Below, piece after piece: positions 1-8,565 of a DNA stretch of 33,737 nucleotides. A program made the translations under genes and the position numbers. The number at the start of each line of letters is the position of its first letter. Positions within the stretch are counted from its first letter, which is position 1. The notes under the pieces are model-generated. The model had not been told where the DNA came from, made no database searches, and saw only the letters and a program-made list of their open reading frames with translations. Origin of the DNA: Nonomuraea cypriaca (GTDB lineage: Bacteria > Actinomycetota > Actinomycetes > Streptosporangiales > Streptosporangiaceae); assembly GCF_015645445.1 (NCBI RefSeq), contig NZ_JADOGI010000112.1:1-33737 (forward strand). The letters run 5' to 3'.

Positions 1-43
1 AATCCCTCGATGAAGGAGACGGTGAACCTCCGGCGTTATGAGG

Positions 44-520
44 TCAATTCACCGGTCGCACCACCCGCAGCCAGCACTGATCCACCTTGCCCGGCATAAC
101 ATCCAGCCCCAGATAATTGGCGGCGTCCGCTCCCTGGCTGTTCAGAGGCGCATTGGTAGAGGTCTTAATGCTCTGGGTGTCGATCACGGAGGCGGTTGGG
201 TCGGGCTGGCGGCCGGCCTTTACGCGGGCCAGTCCGGTCAGGTCGTGGTTGAGTTGGGCGAGTATTCCTTCGTCGCGCCAAGCTGCGTAGTAGGCGTAGA
301 CGGTGCCGTGTGGCGGGAAGTCGTGGGGAAGGTATTTCCAGGCGATTCCCGTACGGTTGACATAGAGGATGGCGTTGAAGACGTCTCGTAGTTCGACTGA
401 GGCCGGCTGGCCGGTGGGGCGGCGATCAAGTCGGGCCTGCCGCCAGGCGGTGAGGGTGGGCTCGATTAATGCCCAGCGAGCATCGGATATGTCGCTTGGG
501 TATGGCTTCCGCTCGCTCAT
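44..520 (-). pseudogene. IS5-family transposase (DUF4096 type), 3'-truncated
   Basis: The 158-residue reading frame begins with the insertion-element domain typical of IS5-group transposases (MSERKPYPSDISDARWALIEP, then YVNRTGIAWKYLPHDFPP) and reaches the first catalytic aspartate in VIDTQSIKTS. Intact relatives are about 260-280 residues and continue with a GRKRH-type segment followed by the second Asp and the Glu. Here the frame instead ends in an unrelated tail (PGKVDQCWLRVVRPVN) and stops, so two of the three DDE residues are missing. It is an inactive remnant. No terminal inverted repeat was identified. Confidence 0.85.
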
Positions 521-985
521 GGCAAAGTTTTACCTGAACCATGTGATCGACGGCTGGTCTTTGACCTGTAGGAGTTTCTATCCCATTCTTAGACCAGACG
601 GAATCCAGATGACATATAGGAGCCAAACGAGCTTCCGGATCACCGCCTCGGAACCCGTGAACACACCCCCTATCGGACAAAACATCCCAAAAATCTATGG
701 GGCCAAAAGGCGCATATCCACACCGAACATAGACAAACGCCCACTGAGAAGCGGTTCGCGGTTCGCTTCGGGCGAGAGTGAGTTTCGTCGACGAGGTCAG
801 CGAGACAGTCCAGCTGCCCCGGACGTCGCGTCGCTTCTTCGATCCGCCCGACAGGGATCAGGCCGTCGAGGACGTCGACGACGAACTGGGACGCGGGGCA
901 TGGCTTCGAATTCGTCTCGTGAGTCGTCGTTCAGCACCGTGTGCGTATCAGGTGACGGATGCTCAGCGATGGCTGGGCCCGCCGG
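521..985. other. Gene-less stretch between IS remnant and DUF1330 gene
   Basis: No convincing coding region is seen. Open frames here have no recognisable domains and no plausible ribosome binding site. The segment directly after the transposase start (about 521-720) is lower in G+C than its surroundings and may include the lost end of the IS element. A short minus-strand stretch around 790-900 reads like a degraded protein (ASQFVVDVLDGLIPVGRIEE) but could not be assigned. Confidence 0.4.
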
Positions 986-1291
986 TCAGTCGATGCCTTC
1001 GATGATGCGGAAGTCGCGCTCGAAGCCGTCGGGGAGGGCCACCAGCGCCTTCTGGTATGCCTCGCTCTCGTATGCCGCGACGGCCTGTTCAAAGCTGTCG
1101 AACTCGATCAGAACGACGCGTTGCGTGATTCCGGCCTCGTGGGCGACGACTCGACCGCCACGGGACGGGATCCGGGACAGGACGCGCCCGCCCCCAGCCT
1201 GGACAGCCGGACCGGCCAGCTTGTCGTAGGCAGTCAGCCTCTCAGGGGCGGAAATGGCGGGGTAGACACTGACCCAGTAGCCCTTAGCCAT
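986..1291 (-). CDS. DUF1330 family protein
   Basis: A 101-residue protein starting MAKGYWVSVYPAISAPERLTAYDKLAGPAV. The opening KGYWV, the central segment on a strand after GITQRVVLIEFDSFEQAVAAYES, and the YQKAL/RDFRIIEG ending match the DUF1330 family, small dimeric alpha/beta-barrel (ferredoxin-like) proteins of unknown biochemical role that often sit near stress or detoxification genes. The ATG at 1291 was chosen over an upstream one at 1318 because AGGAGG lies five bases before it and the family normally starts at this point. It is divergent from the LysR gene at 1480, with about 190 bp between them, so it is the most likely LysR target. Function beyond the family is unknown. Confidence 0.85.
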   Translation of the reverse strand: MAKGYWVSVYPAISAPERLTAYDKLAGPAVQAGGGRVLSRIPSRGGRVVAHEAGITQRVVLIEFDSFEQAVAAYESEAYQKALVALPDGFERDFRIIEGID

Positions 1292-1479
1292 GGAAACCTC
1301 CTGTGTTGGGCCGGACACGTCCGACTTCGAATTGACACTCAGATCGATCGATCCCGGCGACGGGTACTGCGGTCAGTTGAATCGTCATATGCGCAGGTTA
1401 GGGCTTGATGTGCGGTCGAGGGAAAGACCGGTACGGGATAGACTCAGAACGGATCGTTATCAATCGGCAGGGAGGGCAC

Positions 1480-2382
1480 GTGGCGCCGGATACGGTGAGC
1501 CTGCGGTACTTCCTGGTGCTGGCGCAGGAGTTGAACTTCACCCGCGCGGCCGCACGGATCGGTATCGCACAGCCCGCACTCAGCGCCCGGATGCGCCGAT
1601 TGGAGGCGGAACTCGGTACGGCCCTGCTGGTCCGCAACACGCGTAGCGTCGTATTGACCACGGCCGGTGCGGCTTTGGCGGAGTCCGCGCCGCCCGCGCT
1701 GGCGGCGCTGGACCGGGCATGGGACACCGCCCGGAGCGCGGCGGCCGGTGAACTGGGCACGCTGCGCATCGGATACAGCCTCAGCGCCGGGGCCGAGACG
1801 GCACCGGCCCTGGTGGACAGGCTGATTCGCGGCAACAGCGGACTCGAGGTCGGCGCGGTCCCGATGGCGACACCGGAGATCTCCCCCGCGGTCGCCGACG
1901 GCCGAATCGATGCCGGGATCACCCGCGGTGAACAGCCGGGCCGTGGCGTGCGCCGGTTCCTGCTGCGGCGTATGCGCGTCGGGGTCCAGCTGGCGCAGCA
2001 CCATCCGCTGGCCGAACACCCGGAGATCGAGATCGCCGACGCGGCCGCGTATCCGCTGCGACTCCCGGACCGTGCGGCCAACCCCGTGATCCACGATCAG
2101 CTATCCGCACTGTTCCGAGACACCCGACCACACCCCCGATTCCACACGCTCGCAGTCTCTTTCGACATGTCTCAGCGCGACCTGCGCGACGGGGTCACCC
2201 TCGCCCCGGCCGGAGAAGCCGCGGTCACGGCACAACCGGCCGGTCTCACCTGGCGACCGCTGCGGGGCGCGCCCAGCCTGACGATGCACCTGGTCCTCCC
2301 ACGCGAGCAGTCGCCACTACACCGCCGCATCCGTGCCGTCGCCAAAACCCTGGCGCACGAGCTGCACTGGCTGCCGGACTGA
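1480..2382 (+). CDS. LysR-family transcriptional regulator
   Basis: A 300-residue protein with the standard LysR layout. The N-terminal winged helix-turn-helix is clear (LRYFLVLAQELNFTRAAARIGIAQPALSARMRRLEAELG, then LLVRNTRSVVLTTAGAAL), followed by a linker helix and an effector-binding region (GTLRIGYSLSAGAETAPALVD; DGRIDAGITRG). Start: GTG 1480 has GGAGG four bases upstream; GTG 1495 would also give a normal LysR N-terminus but is poorly spaced from that site, and the in-frame ATG at 1405 lies too far upstream. It is divergent from the DUF1330 gene, the usual LysR arrangement with its target; the intergenic region contains a 12-bp palindrome GATCGATCGATC at 1342-1353. The ligand is not predictable. 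Confidence 0.9.
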   Translation: MAPDTVSLRYFLVLAQELNFTRAAARIGIAQPALSARMRRLEAELGTALLVRNTRSVVLTTAGAALAESAPPALAALDRAWDTARSAAAGELGTLRIGYSLSAGAETAPALVDRLIRGNSGLEVGAVPMATPEISPAVADGRIDAGITRGEQPGRGVRRFLLRRMRVGVQLAQHHPLAEHPEIEIADAAAYPLRLPDRAANPVIHDQLSALFRDTRPHPRFHTLAVSFDMSQRDLRDGVTLAPAGEAAVTAQPAGLTWRPLRGAPSLTMHLVLPREQSPLHRRIRAVAKTLAHELHWLPD

Positions 2383-2723
2383 CGCGCAAGAGGTCAAGCG
2401 AGACGGACGTCTGCGGTGGCGAGGCCGAAGACCTTGCGCCCAGCGGACTTCGCGGTGATGACGACGGCGGTCTTGCTGAATGTCCAACACGACCTCGCTA
2501 CGCCGGCGGATCAGCATCCGATGATGGCCCCGGGTCCGGTCCGAGTCGTACACCGCCGCGACGTCCTCGCCCAGCCCGAGATCTCGGCGGATACCGCGCC
2601 TTCGCCGACGCCGAACCGGACAAGCACGGGTAACCGGCGGGAACGCCCGCCGTCAACGGCGTCCATGACGTCGGTCAATGCTTAACGCCAACCACTGTTC
2701 CGTTGCTCCAAGTGCCGCCAATT
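2383..2723. other. Gene-less stretch after LysR
   Basis: No gene is recognised. A minus-strand frame between roughly 2317 and 2650 reads GEDVAAVYDSDRTRGHH, which resembles a degraded protein but has no continuous domain and changes frame, and the plus-strand frame from 2416 has no family features. It is probably decayed coding sequence. Confidence 0.4.
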
Positions 2724-2736
2724 GCATCTGATGCGA
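2724..2736. promoter_or_regulatory. GCATC-T-GATGC palindrome, copy 1
   Basis: GCATCTGATGC (2724-2734) is an 11-bp palindrome around a single T. The same 13 bases including the following GA recur at 2920-2932. It is upstream of the recombinase cassette and may be a binding site for its recombinase or its XRE protein. This is inference from repetition and position only. Confidence 0.45.
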
Positions 2737-2896
2737 ACTCGCGACTCTTTGCGAGGTGTCACCGGCGTATAGGCAATTGACTGTGTCGACCAGCAACGAT
2801 AGAGCGCAGTGGCAGGGATGGCGATAGCTGCTGGCGGGGCGCGGCTGTCAGTTGATTCAGGTCTTCTGTGGGAACGACCTGCGGATGCCCGAGCCG

Positions 2897-2933
2897 CTCG
2901 CATACGATGCGGCTTTCTCGCATCTGATGCGAG
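2897..2933. promoter_or_regulatory. Tandem palindromes just upstream of the recombinase start
   Basis: Two related palindromes lie side by side: CGCATACGATGCG (2899-2911, arms GCAT/ATGC) and the perfect 17-bp CTCGCATC-T-GATGCGAG (2917-2933). Their centres are about 20 bp apart, so they face the same side of the helix. They lie 20-55 bp before the favoured recombinase start (GTG 2954), a position suited to an operator for autoregulation, perhaps by the XRE-type protein of the same cassette, or to accessory binding sites for the recombinase. Confidence 0.5.
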
Positions 2934-2953
2934 TATCGGAGGGTGGTGGGTGC

Positions 2954-4078
2954 GTGGGGACGGACGGGTCGATACCGGGAGCAGCCAGGCTGCATCTTGT
3001 CGACGGCGTCACGCTGTTGCGGCCGGAGGAGCAGGTCTTCACCGCGATGCTGGCGGGATTCGCCAACCAGCAGCTGGCGCGGAACCTGGCCCGCTCCACG
3101 GTGGAGGGACGGGAGAACACCGTGAAGGCCTTCGCCGCCTACGTCAACGCCTACCCGTGGCAGTGGGCGCCCGCCATGGTGGACGAATGGCTCGGCGATC
3201 TACGCTCCCTGCGCGAGCTCAAGCGTTCGACGATCCGCTCCTACTCCGAAGCGGTGCGTGCGTTCTGCCATTTCGTCACCGACCCTCTCTACGAGTGGGC
3301 GGCCACGTGTGAGGAACGATTCGGGACCCACCCGATCCAGATCGTGCACGAGTGGAACACCGCGGTGCATGTCCAGGAGCACGAGGCGGACGCGGCCAAG
3401 CGCGCGTTCACCAAGGGCGAGTTGCACGCCTTCTTCGCCCACTGCGATGACGAGGTCGCGCGTATCCGGGCCTTCGGCCGTAAGGGCTGGCTTCCCGCAT
3501 TCCGCGACGCCACCCTGTTCAAGACGGCCTATGCCTTCGGGCTGCGCCGCAACGAGACGAGGATGCTGGATGCCGCCGACTTCGGCCGCAACCCGCACGG
3601 CACAGAGTTCGGCGAGTACGGCCGCTGCCAGGTCCGTTACGGCAAGGCCAAGAAGGGCTCCCTGCCCAAACGCCGCACCGTCTTGACCGTGTGGGCGTGG
3701 ACCCCCGATGTCCTGGATGAGTGGTTCACCGACGTGCGCCCGCTGTTCGGCACCGACAACAACCCCGCGGCCTGGCCGTCGGAGCGAGGGCTGCGGATCG
3801 GCTGTCAGCGACTCAATTCCCGCTTCCTGGCCTACCGCCAGGCTCTGGGCCTGGACGATGGCCTGGACTTCCACTCCTTTCGCAGGTCCTACGTCACCCA
3901 CCTGATCGAGGACGGCTGGGATCCGCGCTTCGTTCAGGAACAGGTCGGGCACGAGCACGCGAGCACCACCTCGATCTACACCTACGTCAGTTCCGACTTC
4001 CGCACCCGCACCCTGCGCCGGCACCTGGACGCCACCATCGCCGCCGCACTCCAGGCCCAGACCGGAGGAGAGTCATGA
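2954..4078 (+). CDS. Tyrosine recombinase (integrase), first gene of a three-gene cassette
   Basis: A 374-residue tyrosine recombinase. An N-terminal SAM-like core-binding domain (RSTVEGRENTVKAFAAYVN; STIRSYSEAVRAFCHFV) precedes a catalytic domain with Arg198 in FGLRRNETRML, a Lys-rich strand GKAKKGSLPKRRTV, His307-x-x-Arg310 in DFHSFRRSYVTHL, GHEHASTT, and the nucleophile Tyr342 in SIYTYVSSDF. All residues for strand cleavage appear present. The frame is open from an ATG at 2852, but GTG 2954 is preferred: GGAGGG lies ten bases before it, and the preceding stretch holds palindromes rather than conserved protein. Its stop overlaps the next gene's start (ATGA, 4075-4078), indicating translational coupling. 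Family knowledge: such cassettes resemble Tn554-type tnpABC or recombinase-in-trio units, but identity with either is not established. Confidence 0.88.
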   Translation: MGTDGSIPGAARLHLVDGVTLLRPEEQVFTAMLAGFANQQLARNLARSTVEGRENTVKAFAAYVNAYPWQWAPAMVDEWLGDLRSLRELKRSTIRSYSEAVRAFCHFVTDPLYEWAATCEERFGTHPIQIVHEWNTAVHVQEHEADAAKRAFTKGELHAFFAHCDDEVARIRAFGRKGWLPAFRDATLFKTAYAFGLRRNETRMLDAADFGRNPHGTEFGEYGRCQVRYGKAKKGSLPKRRTVLTVWAWTPDVLDEWFTDVRPLFGTDNNPAAWPSERGLRIGCQRLNSRFLAYRQALGLDDGLDFHSFRRSYVTHLIEDGWDPRFVQEQVGHEHASTTSIYTYVSSDFRTRTLRRHLDATIAAALQAQTGGES

Positions 4079-4410
4079 AACGCAAGGTCGGCTACGCCTG
4101 GAAGCTGCGCGAGGTCATGGCCGATCGGCGCATCTACACGGCCACCGAGCTGGTGCCGCTGCTGCGGGAGCGCGGCATCGATCTGTCGGCCTCCCAAGTT
4201 CACCGCCTGGTCTCCGGCACCCCCGAACGGCTGTCTCTGCAGGTGATGTCCGCGCTCTGCGACATCCTCTCCTGCACCCCGGCCGACCTGGTCGCCACCA
4301 CCGCCGAGAACGCCGGCGTCCGCAAGACCGCCACCGGGGACCTGCCCACCCCGCCCACCGGGGTCGAGAAGCTGCGACCACGGCCAGCACGCATCCTGCC
4401 CGACGCATGA
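4075..4410 (+). CDS. Small Cro/C1 (XRE)-type helix-turn-helix protein of the recombinase cassette
   Basis: A 111-residue protein, MKRKVGYAWKLREVMADRRI onward, with a Cro/C1-type helix-turn-helix (YTATELVPLLRERGIDLSASQVHRLVSG, then LSLQVMSALCDILSCTPADLV) over residues about 20-75 and a polar, proline-rich tail. GGAGGAG precedes the ATG at 4075. It overlaps the upstream recombinase by four bases (ATGA) and the downstream gene by four bases (ATGA at 4407-4410). This position between two recombinase-like genes suggests a DNA-binding accessory or repressor for the cassette, possibly acting on the palindromes at 2724-2933; that is inference. Confidence 0.85.
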   Translation: MKRKVGYAWKLREVMADRRIYTATELVPLLRERGIDLSASQVHRLVSGTPERLSLQVMSALCDILSCTPADLVATTAENAGVRKTATGDLPTPPTGVEKLRPRPARILPDA

Positions 4411-5903
4411 ACGCTTCCCGCACCGACGAGCAAACCGAGCGCTGGCTCAAGCGGACCTGCGCTCGGTGCGGGAGGCACGGCTGGTTCGCCGCCCGCTGGC
4501 CCGACGGACATGTCTGCCGGACCTGCGCCGATCGCGCAGTGCGAACACGCGGCACCTGCCCAGGATGCCGCCAAGAGCAAGCTCTGCCTGGGGTCCGCTT
4601 CGACGATGGAGTCGCGATCTGCGCTTCCTGCGCGGGATTCGTCCAGTCGTTCGACTGCTCCCGCTGCGGTGTTGAGGGCAAGCTCCTGGGTGGTCGGCTC
4701 TGCGAACGCTGCACCCTCACCGACCAGCTCACCGCCTTGCTGGACGATGGCACCGATCGTGTCCGCCCTGAGTTGACGCCTCTGTTTGACCTGCTCGTGG
4801 CAATGGAACAGCCCCGCAGCGGGCTGGCCTGGCTGGCGATGCGCCGCGATCAACCAGGCAACGCCGCACAGCGGCTGCGAGAGCTCGCGCTCGGGCAACT
4901 CCCCCTGACCCACGACGCCTTCCACCAACTCCAGCCCTGGCGGGCCGCCGCGCACCTGGAAGAACTTCTGATGGCCAGCGGCGTGCTGCCCCTCATCGAC
5001 AAATACATCTGCTCCTTCCAGCGCTGGCTCCCCGGCCACCTGGCCAGCATCTCCGACGCCGAGCACGTCAAGACGGTCCGCCTCTTCGCGACCTGGCGTG
5101 TGCTTCCCGCCCTTCGAGACCGAGCCGAGCACAGCCACATCACTCCGGGCGTTCGCCGCAACGCCGCCGAGCAGATCAAGTACGCGACCACCTTCCTCCA
5201 CTGGCTCGCCACCCGCGATCGCACCCTCGCCTCCTGCCGCCAGAGCGACATCGACGCCTGGTTCACCGAGAACACCGAACACGGCCGCACCCGGCTACGG
5301 CCCTTCCTCAACTGGGCCATCCAGAGCCGTCGCTGCCCACGATCACTATCCCTACCCCCGATGAAGGCCTCCCGCCGAGCCGCCCTGACCGAGGACGAAC
5401 GCCTCGCCGCCCTCCGACGCCTGCTGACCGACGCCGAGATTCCCCAGATCCTGCGAGTCGCCGGCGTCATCGTGCTCCTCTACGCGCAGCCCCTCACCCG
5501 AGTCGTCCGGCTCACCATCGACGACCTCGTACACGACGGAGAAGCCCTGTTCCTGCGGCTCGGCGAGCCACCCTCGCCCGTCCCCGAACCGGTCGCGTCC
5601 CTGCTCCTGGCTCACATCGAGGACCGCGACAACATGAACACCGCCACCAACAAGGCCTCCCGCTGGTTGTTCCCCGGCCGCCGGGCCAGCCAGCCCTGCC
5701 GCCCCGACCACCTGTCCGCCCTCCTCAACGAGATCGGCATCCCAGTGGCCGCCGCCCGCGGCGCCGCCATCCGGCAGCAACTCCTCGAAATGCCCGCGCC
5801 CGTCGTCGCCGACGCCCTCGGCTACCACGACAAGACCACCGCCCGACTCCTCAACGAGGGCGGCGCCGCATGGAGCAGATACGCCTCTGGAGATCACGGC
5901 TAA
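4407..5903 (+). CDS. Zinc-ribbon protein with degenerate tyrosine-recombinase domain
   Basis: A 498-residue protein. Residues about 15-100 carry six CxxC pairs (CARC, CRTC, CPGC, CASC, CSRC, CERC), enough for three zinc ribbons. The rest resembles a tyrosine recombinase: a core-binding-like helical region (QIKYATTFLHWLATRDRTLASC), then VIVLLYAQPLTRVVRLTIDDL, in which the first catalytic Arg is plausible, and a C-terminal ARGAAIRQ...LGYHDKTTARLLNEGG...SRYASG. The expected HxxR box has no His at its usual place, although Arg, a GYH His and a final Tyr are present, so activity is uncertain. It overlaps the XRE gene by four bases, so all three genes are probably translated as one unit. It may be a DNA-binding partner for the first recombinase. 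Confidence 0.8.
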   Translation: MNASRTDEQTERWLKRTCARCGRHGWFAARWPDGHVCRTCADRAVRTRGTCPGCRQEQALPGVRFDDGVAICASCAGFVQSFDCSRCGVEGKLLGGRLCERCTLTDQLTALLDDGTDRVRPELTPLFDLLVAMEQPRSGLAWLAMRRDQPGNAAQRLRELALGQLPLTHDAFHQLQPWRAAAHLEELLMASGVLPLIDKYICSFQRWLPGHLASISDAEHVKTVRLFATWRVLPALRDRAEHSHITPGVRRNAAEQIKYATTFLHWLATRDRTLASCRQSDIDAWFTENTEHGRTRLRPFLNWAIQSRRCPRSLSLPPMKASRRAALTEDERLAALRRLLTDAEIPQILRVAGVIVLLYAQPLTRVVRLTIDDLVHDGEALFLRLGEPPSPVPEPVASLLLAHIEDRDNMNTATNKASRWLFPGRRASQPCRPDHLSALLNEIGIPVAAARGAAIRQQLLEMPAPVVADALGYHDKTTARLLNEGGAAWSRYASGDHG

Positions 5904-5923
5904 CCCAGCGCTAGGGTGACGCC

Positions 5924-6493
5924 GTGATCAACAAGCCACCAGGATGGTGCTACCACGCTGCTGCCGTGATCACCACCCTCGTCATTGCTTGGTGGGTGAG
6001 CGTCCCCTTCAGCTATGCCGAATCCGGCGTGGTAGTGATCTTCGCTCTCGTGCCGCTGGTGTCGTACTGGGCTGTCCGCCTCATCGTGGCGTTGATACAC
6101 GACGCCACCGCAGTACGGCGCCGATTCCTCGGCTGGCTCCCATTACCCCTGATCGTCTTGGTGCTGTGGGCTGCCGTCGACGCCGACCTGCCCTTCAAGA
6201 CGCGCTTCGCCCTCTCCCAGTCCAGCATGGAGCGCTTTACCCAGGACGTCCTGCGCGGCGGCGCGCAAGACCTTCCCATCTGCGCGTGGACAGGACTCTT
6301 TCCGGTATGCGGCCACGTTCTCACAGAGCAGGACGAACTCACCGGCGTCGAACTACAGATCAGCGATTGGCCGATCGCGGGCTCACGATGCTTCGTGTGG
6401 GCTACTCAGCAACCGCGCGCCGACGACTACGAATACGGGCTCAGGCATCTGACCGGTCCCTGGTGGGGTTGCCGAGGGTGGGACGGCTGGTAA
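5924..6493 (+). CDS. Small membrane protein of unknown function
   Basis: A 189-residue protein starting from GTG 5924, 20 bases after the recombinase cassette. Three hydrophobic segments are visible: AAAVITTLVIAWWVSVPF, GVVVIFALVPLVSYWAVRLIVALI and LGWLPLPLIVLVLWAAV. The C-terminal half is polar and carries four cysteines (CAW, VCGHV, RCFVW, GCRGW), suggesting an external, perhaps disulfide-bonded domain. No family was recognised. Whether it is cargo of the recombinase unit or an unrelated neighbour cannot be told. Confidence 0.6.
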   Translation: MINKPPGWCYHAAAVITTLVIAWWVSVPFSYAESGVVVIFALVPLVSYWAVRLIVALIHDATAVRRRFLGWLPLPLIVLVLWAAVDADLPFKTRFALSQSSMERFTQDVLRGGAQDLPICAWTGLFPVCGHVLTEQDELTGVELQISDWPIAGSRCFVWATQQPRADDYEYGLRHLTGPWWGCRGWDGW

Positions 6494-6652
6494 TCAGATA
6501 TTGGTCTCAACACGGGCAGCGGACGACGCGCCAACTCTTCACGGGGTCACACACGGTGACTGTCGGAAAGAGCGCGGGGAAGAATTGGCGACAGTTCAAT
6601 ACGCGACCTCACCAGTACCGAGGCCGGTTCACGACGGGAACGGGACGCCCAG

Positions 6653-6907
6653 GTGACCGAGCTCGACCGCCTCGACGACGGCCAGGCGCACGCGCTCCCG
6701 GCCGTCGTCGAGGCGCGCCCGGCCGACCGCAACCCCTACCTCGTGTATGTCGGCCGGCTGGACAGCGCCGAGTCGCGCCGCACGATGGCCGGCTGCCTCA
6801 CCGAGGTCGCGCGGATGCTCGCGGTCGGCGATCCCGCCGCCGTGCCCTGGGAGGTGCTGCGCTTTCAGCACGTCGCGCGGCTCCGCCCGCTGTTGAGCGA
6901 GCGCACC
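6653..6907 (+). pseudogene. Integrase N-terminal fragment
   Basis: From GTG 6653 the frame reads like the N-terminal SAM-like domain of an actinobacterial tyrosine integrase: NPYLVYVGRLDSAESRRTMAG, CLTEVARML, then VPWEVLRFQHVARLRPLLSER. Similarity stops abruptly after LLSER near 6907, and the frame continues with arginine- and proline-rich nonsense. No catalytic domain follows. A separate unassigned frame, APLRLVSVGTADLLVMKATRRVA, runs just downstream in a different phase, suggesting that a deletion joined two genes. Confidence 0.6.
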
Positions 6908-7022
6908 ACCCTGCGGGCACGCCCCGCTGCGCCTGGTCAGCGTCGGGACCGCCGACCTCTTGGTGATGAAGGCCACCCGCCGCGTTGCGTCACAGGGTTA
7001 CGGCAAAGTGTCCGTCTGGCCC

Positions 7023-7110
7023 GTGACGGAACCTCGGGAGGGGTGGAAGCGTAGGGACCGTAACGCACGGAGCGGCGAAAACCGCCTCCGTCACACCGTG
7101 GCGTGACGGA
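7023..7110. repeat. GTGACGGA repeats and hairpin upstream of the zinc-finger gene
   Basis: GTGACGGA occurs at 7023-7030 and 7103-7110, and its reverse complement TCCGTCAC at 7087-7094. The last two face each other across eight bases, forming a perfect 8-bp stem. They lie 50-130 bp before the gene at 7157, where an operator would be expected. Confidence 0.45.
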
Positions 7111-7156
7111 ACGAGGAGCCGCCTGACCTGTCACACGCGCCGAAAGGAACGCGTTC

Positions 7157-8514
7157 ATGCCCGACCCTCAGGCCGAACCCAGGCGCCGGTGCGCCTCCCC
7201 GTTCTGCCGCAAGACGTTGCCCGCCGGCTCCACCGGCCGCCGCCGCTACTGCTCTGGGGCCTGCCGCCAGGCGGCCTGGCGCATCGACAACCCGATCGCC
7301 GTTCCCAGGCCCGTCAGGCCAAGCCAGCACGAGCTGGCGGCGCTGGAGGACGACGTGCGCCGGCGTGCCGCCCACCTGGCCGCCTGCGCCCAGCACGCCG
7401 CCACCGCACCCACCGGCAGCGGCAAGCAGACGGCCGCACTGCGTAGCCTGCCCGATCTGGTGGAGGGCCTGCTGGCCGCTCACGTCACCGCGAGCCGAGC
7501 CGCCGGGCACACCTGGGAACAGGTCGGCCAGGCGCTGGCACTGCACCCCGACACCGCCCGGCGCCGCTTCGGCCAGCCCCAGACCGACGCTGACGTTGAC
7601 GTCGACCGCGGCGCCGACCGGCCCCAGGCCACGCCCGCGCCCGTCGAGGACCGCCAGGCCCTCGCCGAGACCTCCGGCGAAGGCCTCGCCGGGCAGAGCG
7701 CGTCAGCCATTCCACCAGCAGCGCAGCAGGCTCAGCCGCCGGCAGAGGCCGCGGCGGAGGAAGCCTGGACGATACCGCCCACGCCGGCGTCTGACCTGTA
7801 TCTGGCGCAGCTCGGCGGCGAGAACTGTCTCCTCCTGGTCGACGGGGATCGGATGGGATGGCTGCACGCCGCACCGGAGGGCTGGCAGGTCTACGGCCGG
7901 GACGGCCGGCTCGTCTCCACGTTGCCCGCCGACGATGCGCACGGATACGGCGTGGTGGTCGGGCTGACCTCGCCCGCACCGCGGCGGCCGCGCTGGGCAT
8001 CGTCGACGCCGACCGCGCGGGGGTGACGGTGGGCCCGCTGACCGACGACCGTGGCCGGACGATTGACACCGCGCCGGCGGCGCTGGCGTCCTGGAGCCTG
8101 CTCAAGGGCCGCGTGCCCGGCCGTACCGACGTCATCGTGCGCGGCCGCTGCGTCGGCTGGCTGTAGCGCGACGATCGCGGCCGCGACGTCGCCTGCACCG
8201 TCGACGGGCCGGTGCCCGGATCGGCCGCCGGCAACCGGGTGCAGGCCGTGACCGCGCTGCTGGCCGCGCTCATCACCCCCGCGCCCCTGCCCGACCTCGG
8301 TCCCAAGGGCCGCACCCCCCGCCGGCCGCGCGCCCGCTCTCCCCGGGAGCGGCCGATCAGCCCCTTCACCCCGGCGCAGCTGGCCGCCGCCGCGCTGGCC
8401 GACAACCTCCCGCGCCTGCCCGACGGCTCCTATCGGGTGCACATCGACGACGGCCTGGACGATGTCGAGCTGGGCCGCGCCTACCGCTCCGGCCGCCGCT
8501 GGCAGGCGGATGAA
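7157..8514 (+). pseudogene. Zinc-finger/HTH plasmid-type protein, broken by frameshift and amber stop
   Basis: From ATG 7157 (AAAGGAA upstream) the protein begins with a Cys4 zinc-binding motif: Cys12-x4-Cys17, Cys32-x3-Cys36 in the pattern RYCSGACRQAAWR, common at the N-terminus of actinobacterial plasmid or integrative-element proteins. A helix-turn-helix-like segment (HTWEQVGQALALHPDTARRRF) and a proline/alanine linker follow, then DLYLAQLGGENCLLLVDGD. Near 7970 the sense shifts to another frame (RTAAAALGIVDADRAGVTVGP), which hits TAG at 8164-8166 (CVGWL-stop-RDDRGRD) and continues without loss of protein character to about 8514 (VELGRAYRSGRRWQADE). It appears to be one decayed gene. Its function is not recognised. 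Confidence 0.6.
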
Positions 8515-8565
8515 ACGGGTGGGTCACCCGAACACGTCGGTACTGATCATCGCCGTCGGGTGTAA

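Noticed and set aside
369..1229. 286-codon plus-strand frame spanning the IS5 remnant and the DUF1330 gene
   Set aside because: Arg/Ser-rich without domains, and antisense to two better-supported reading frames.
3200..4024. 274-codon minus-strand frame opposite the tyrosine recombinase
   Set aside because: It lies wholly antisense to a gene with all catalytic motifs, and has no family features or ribosome binding site.
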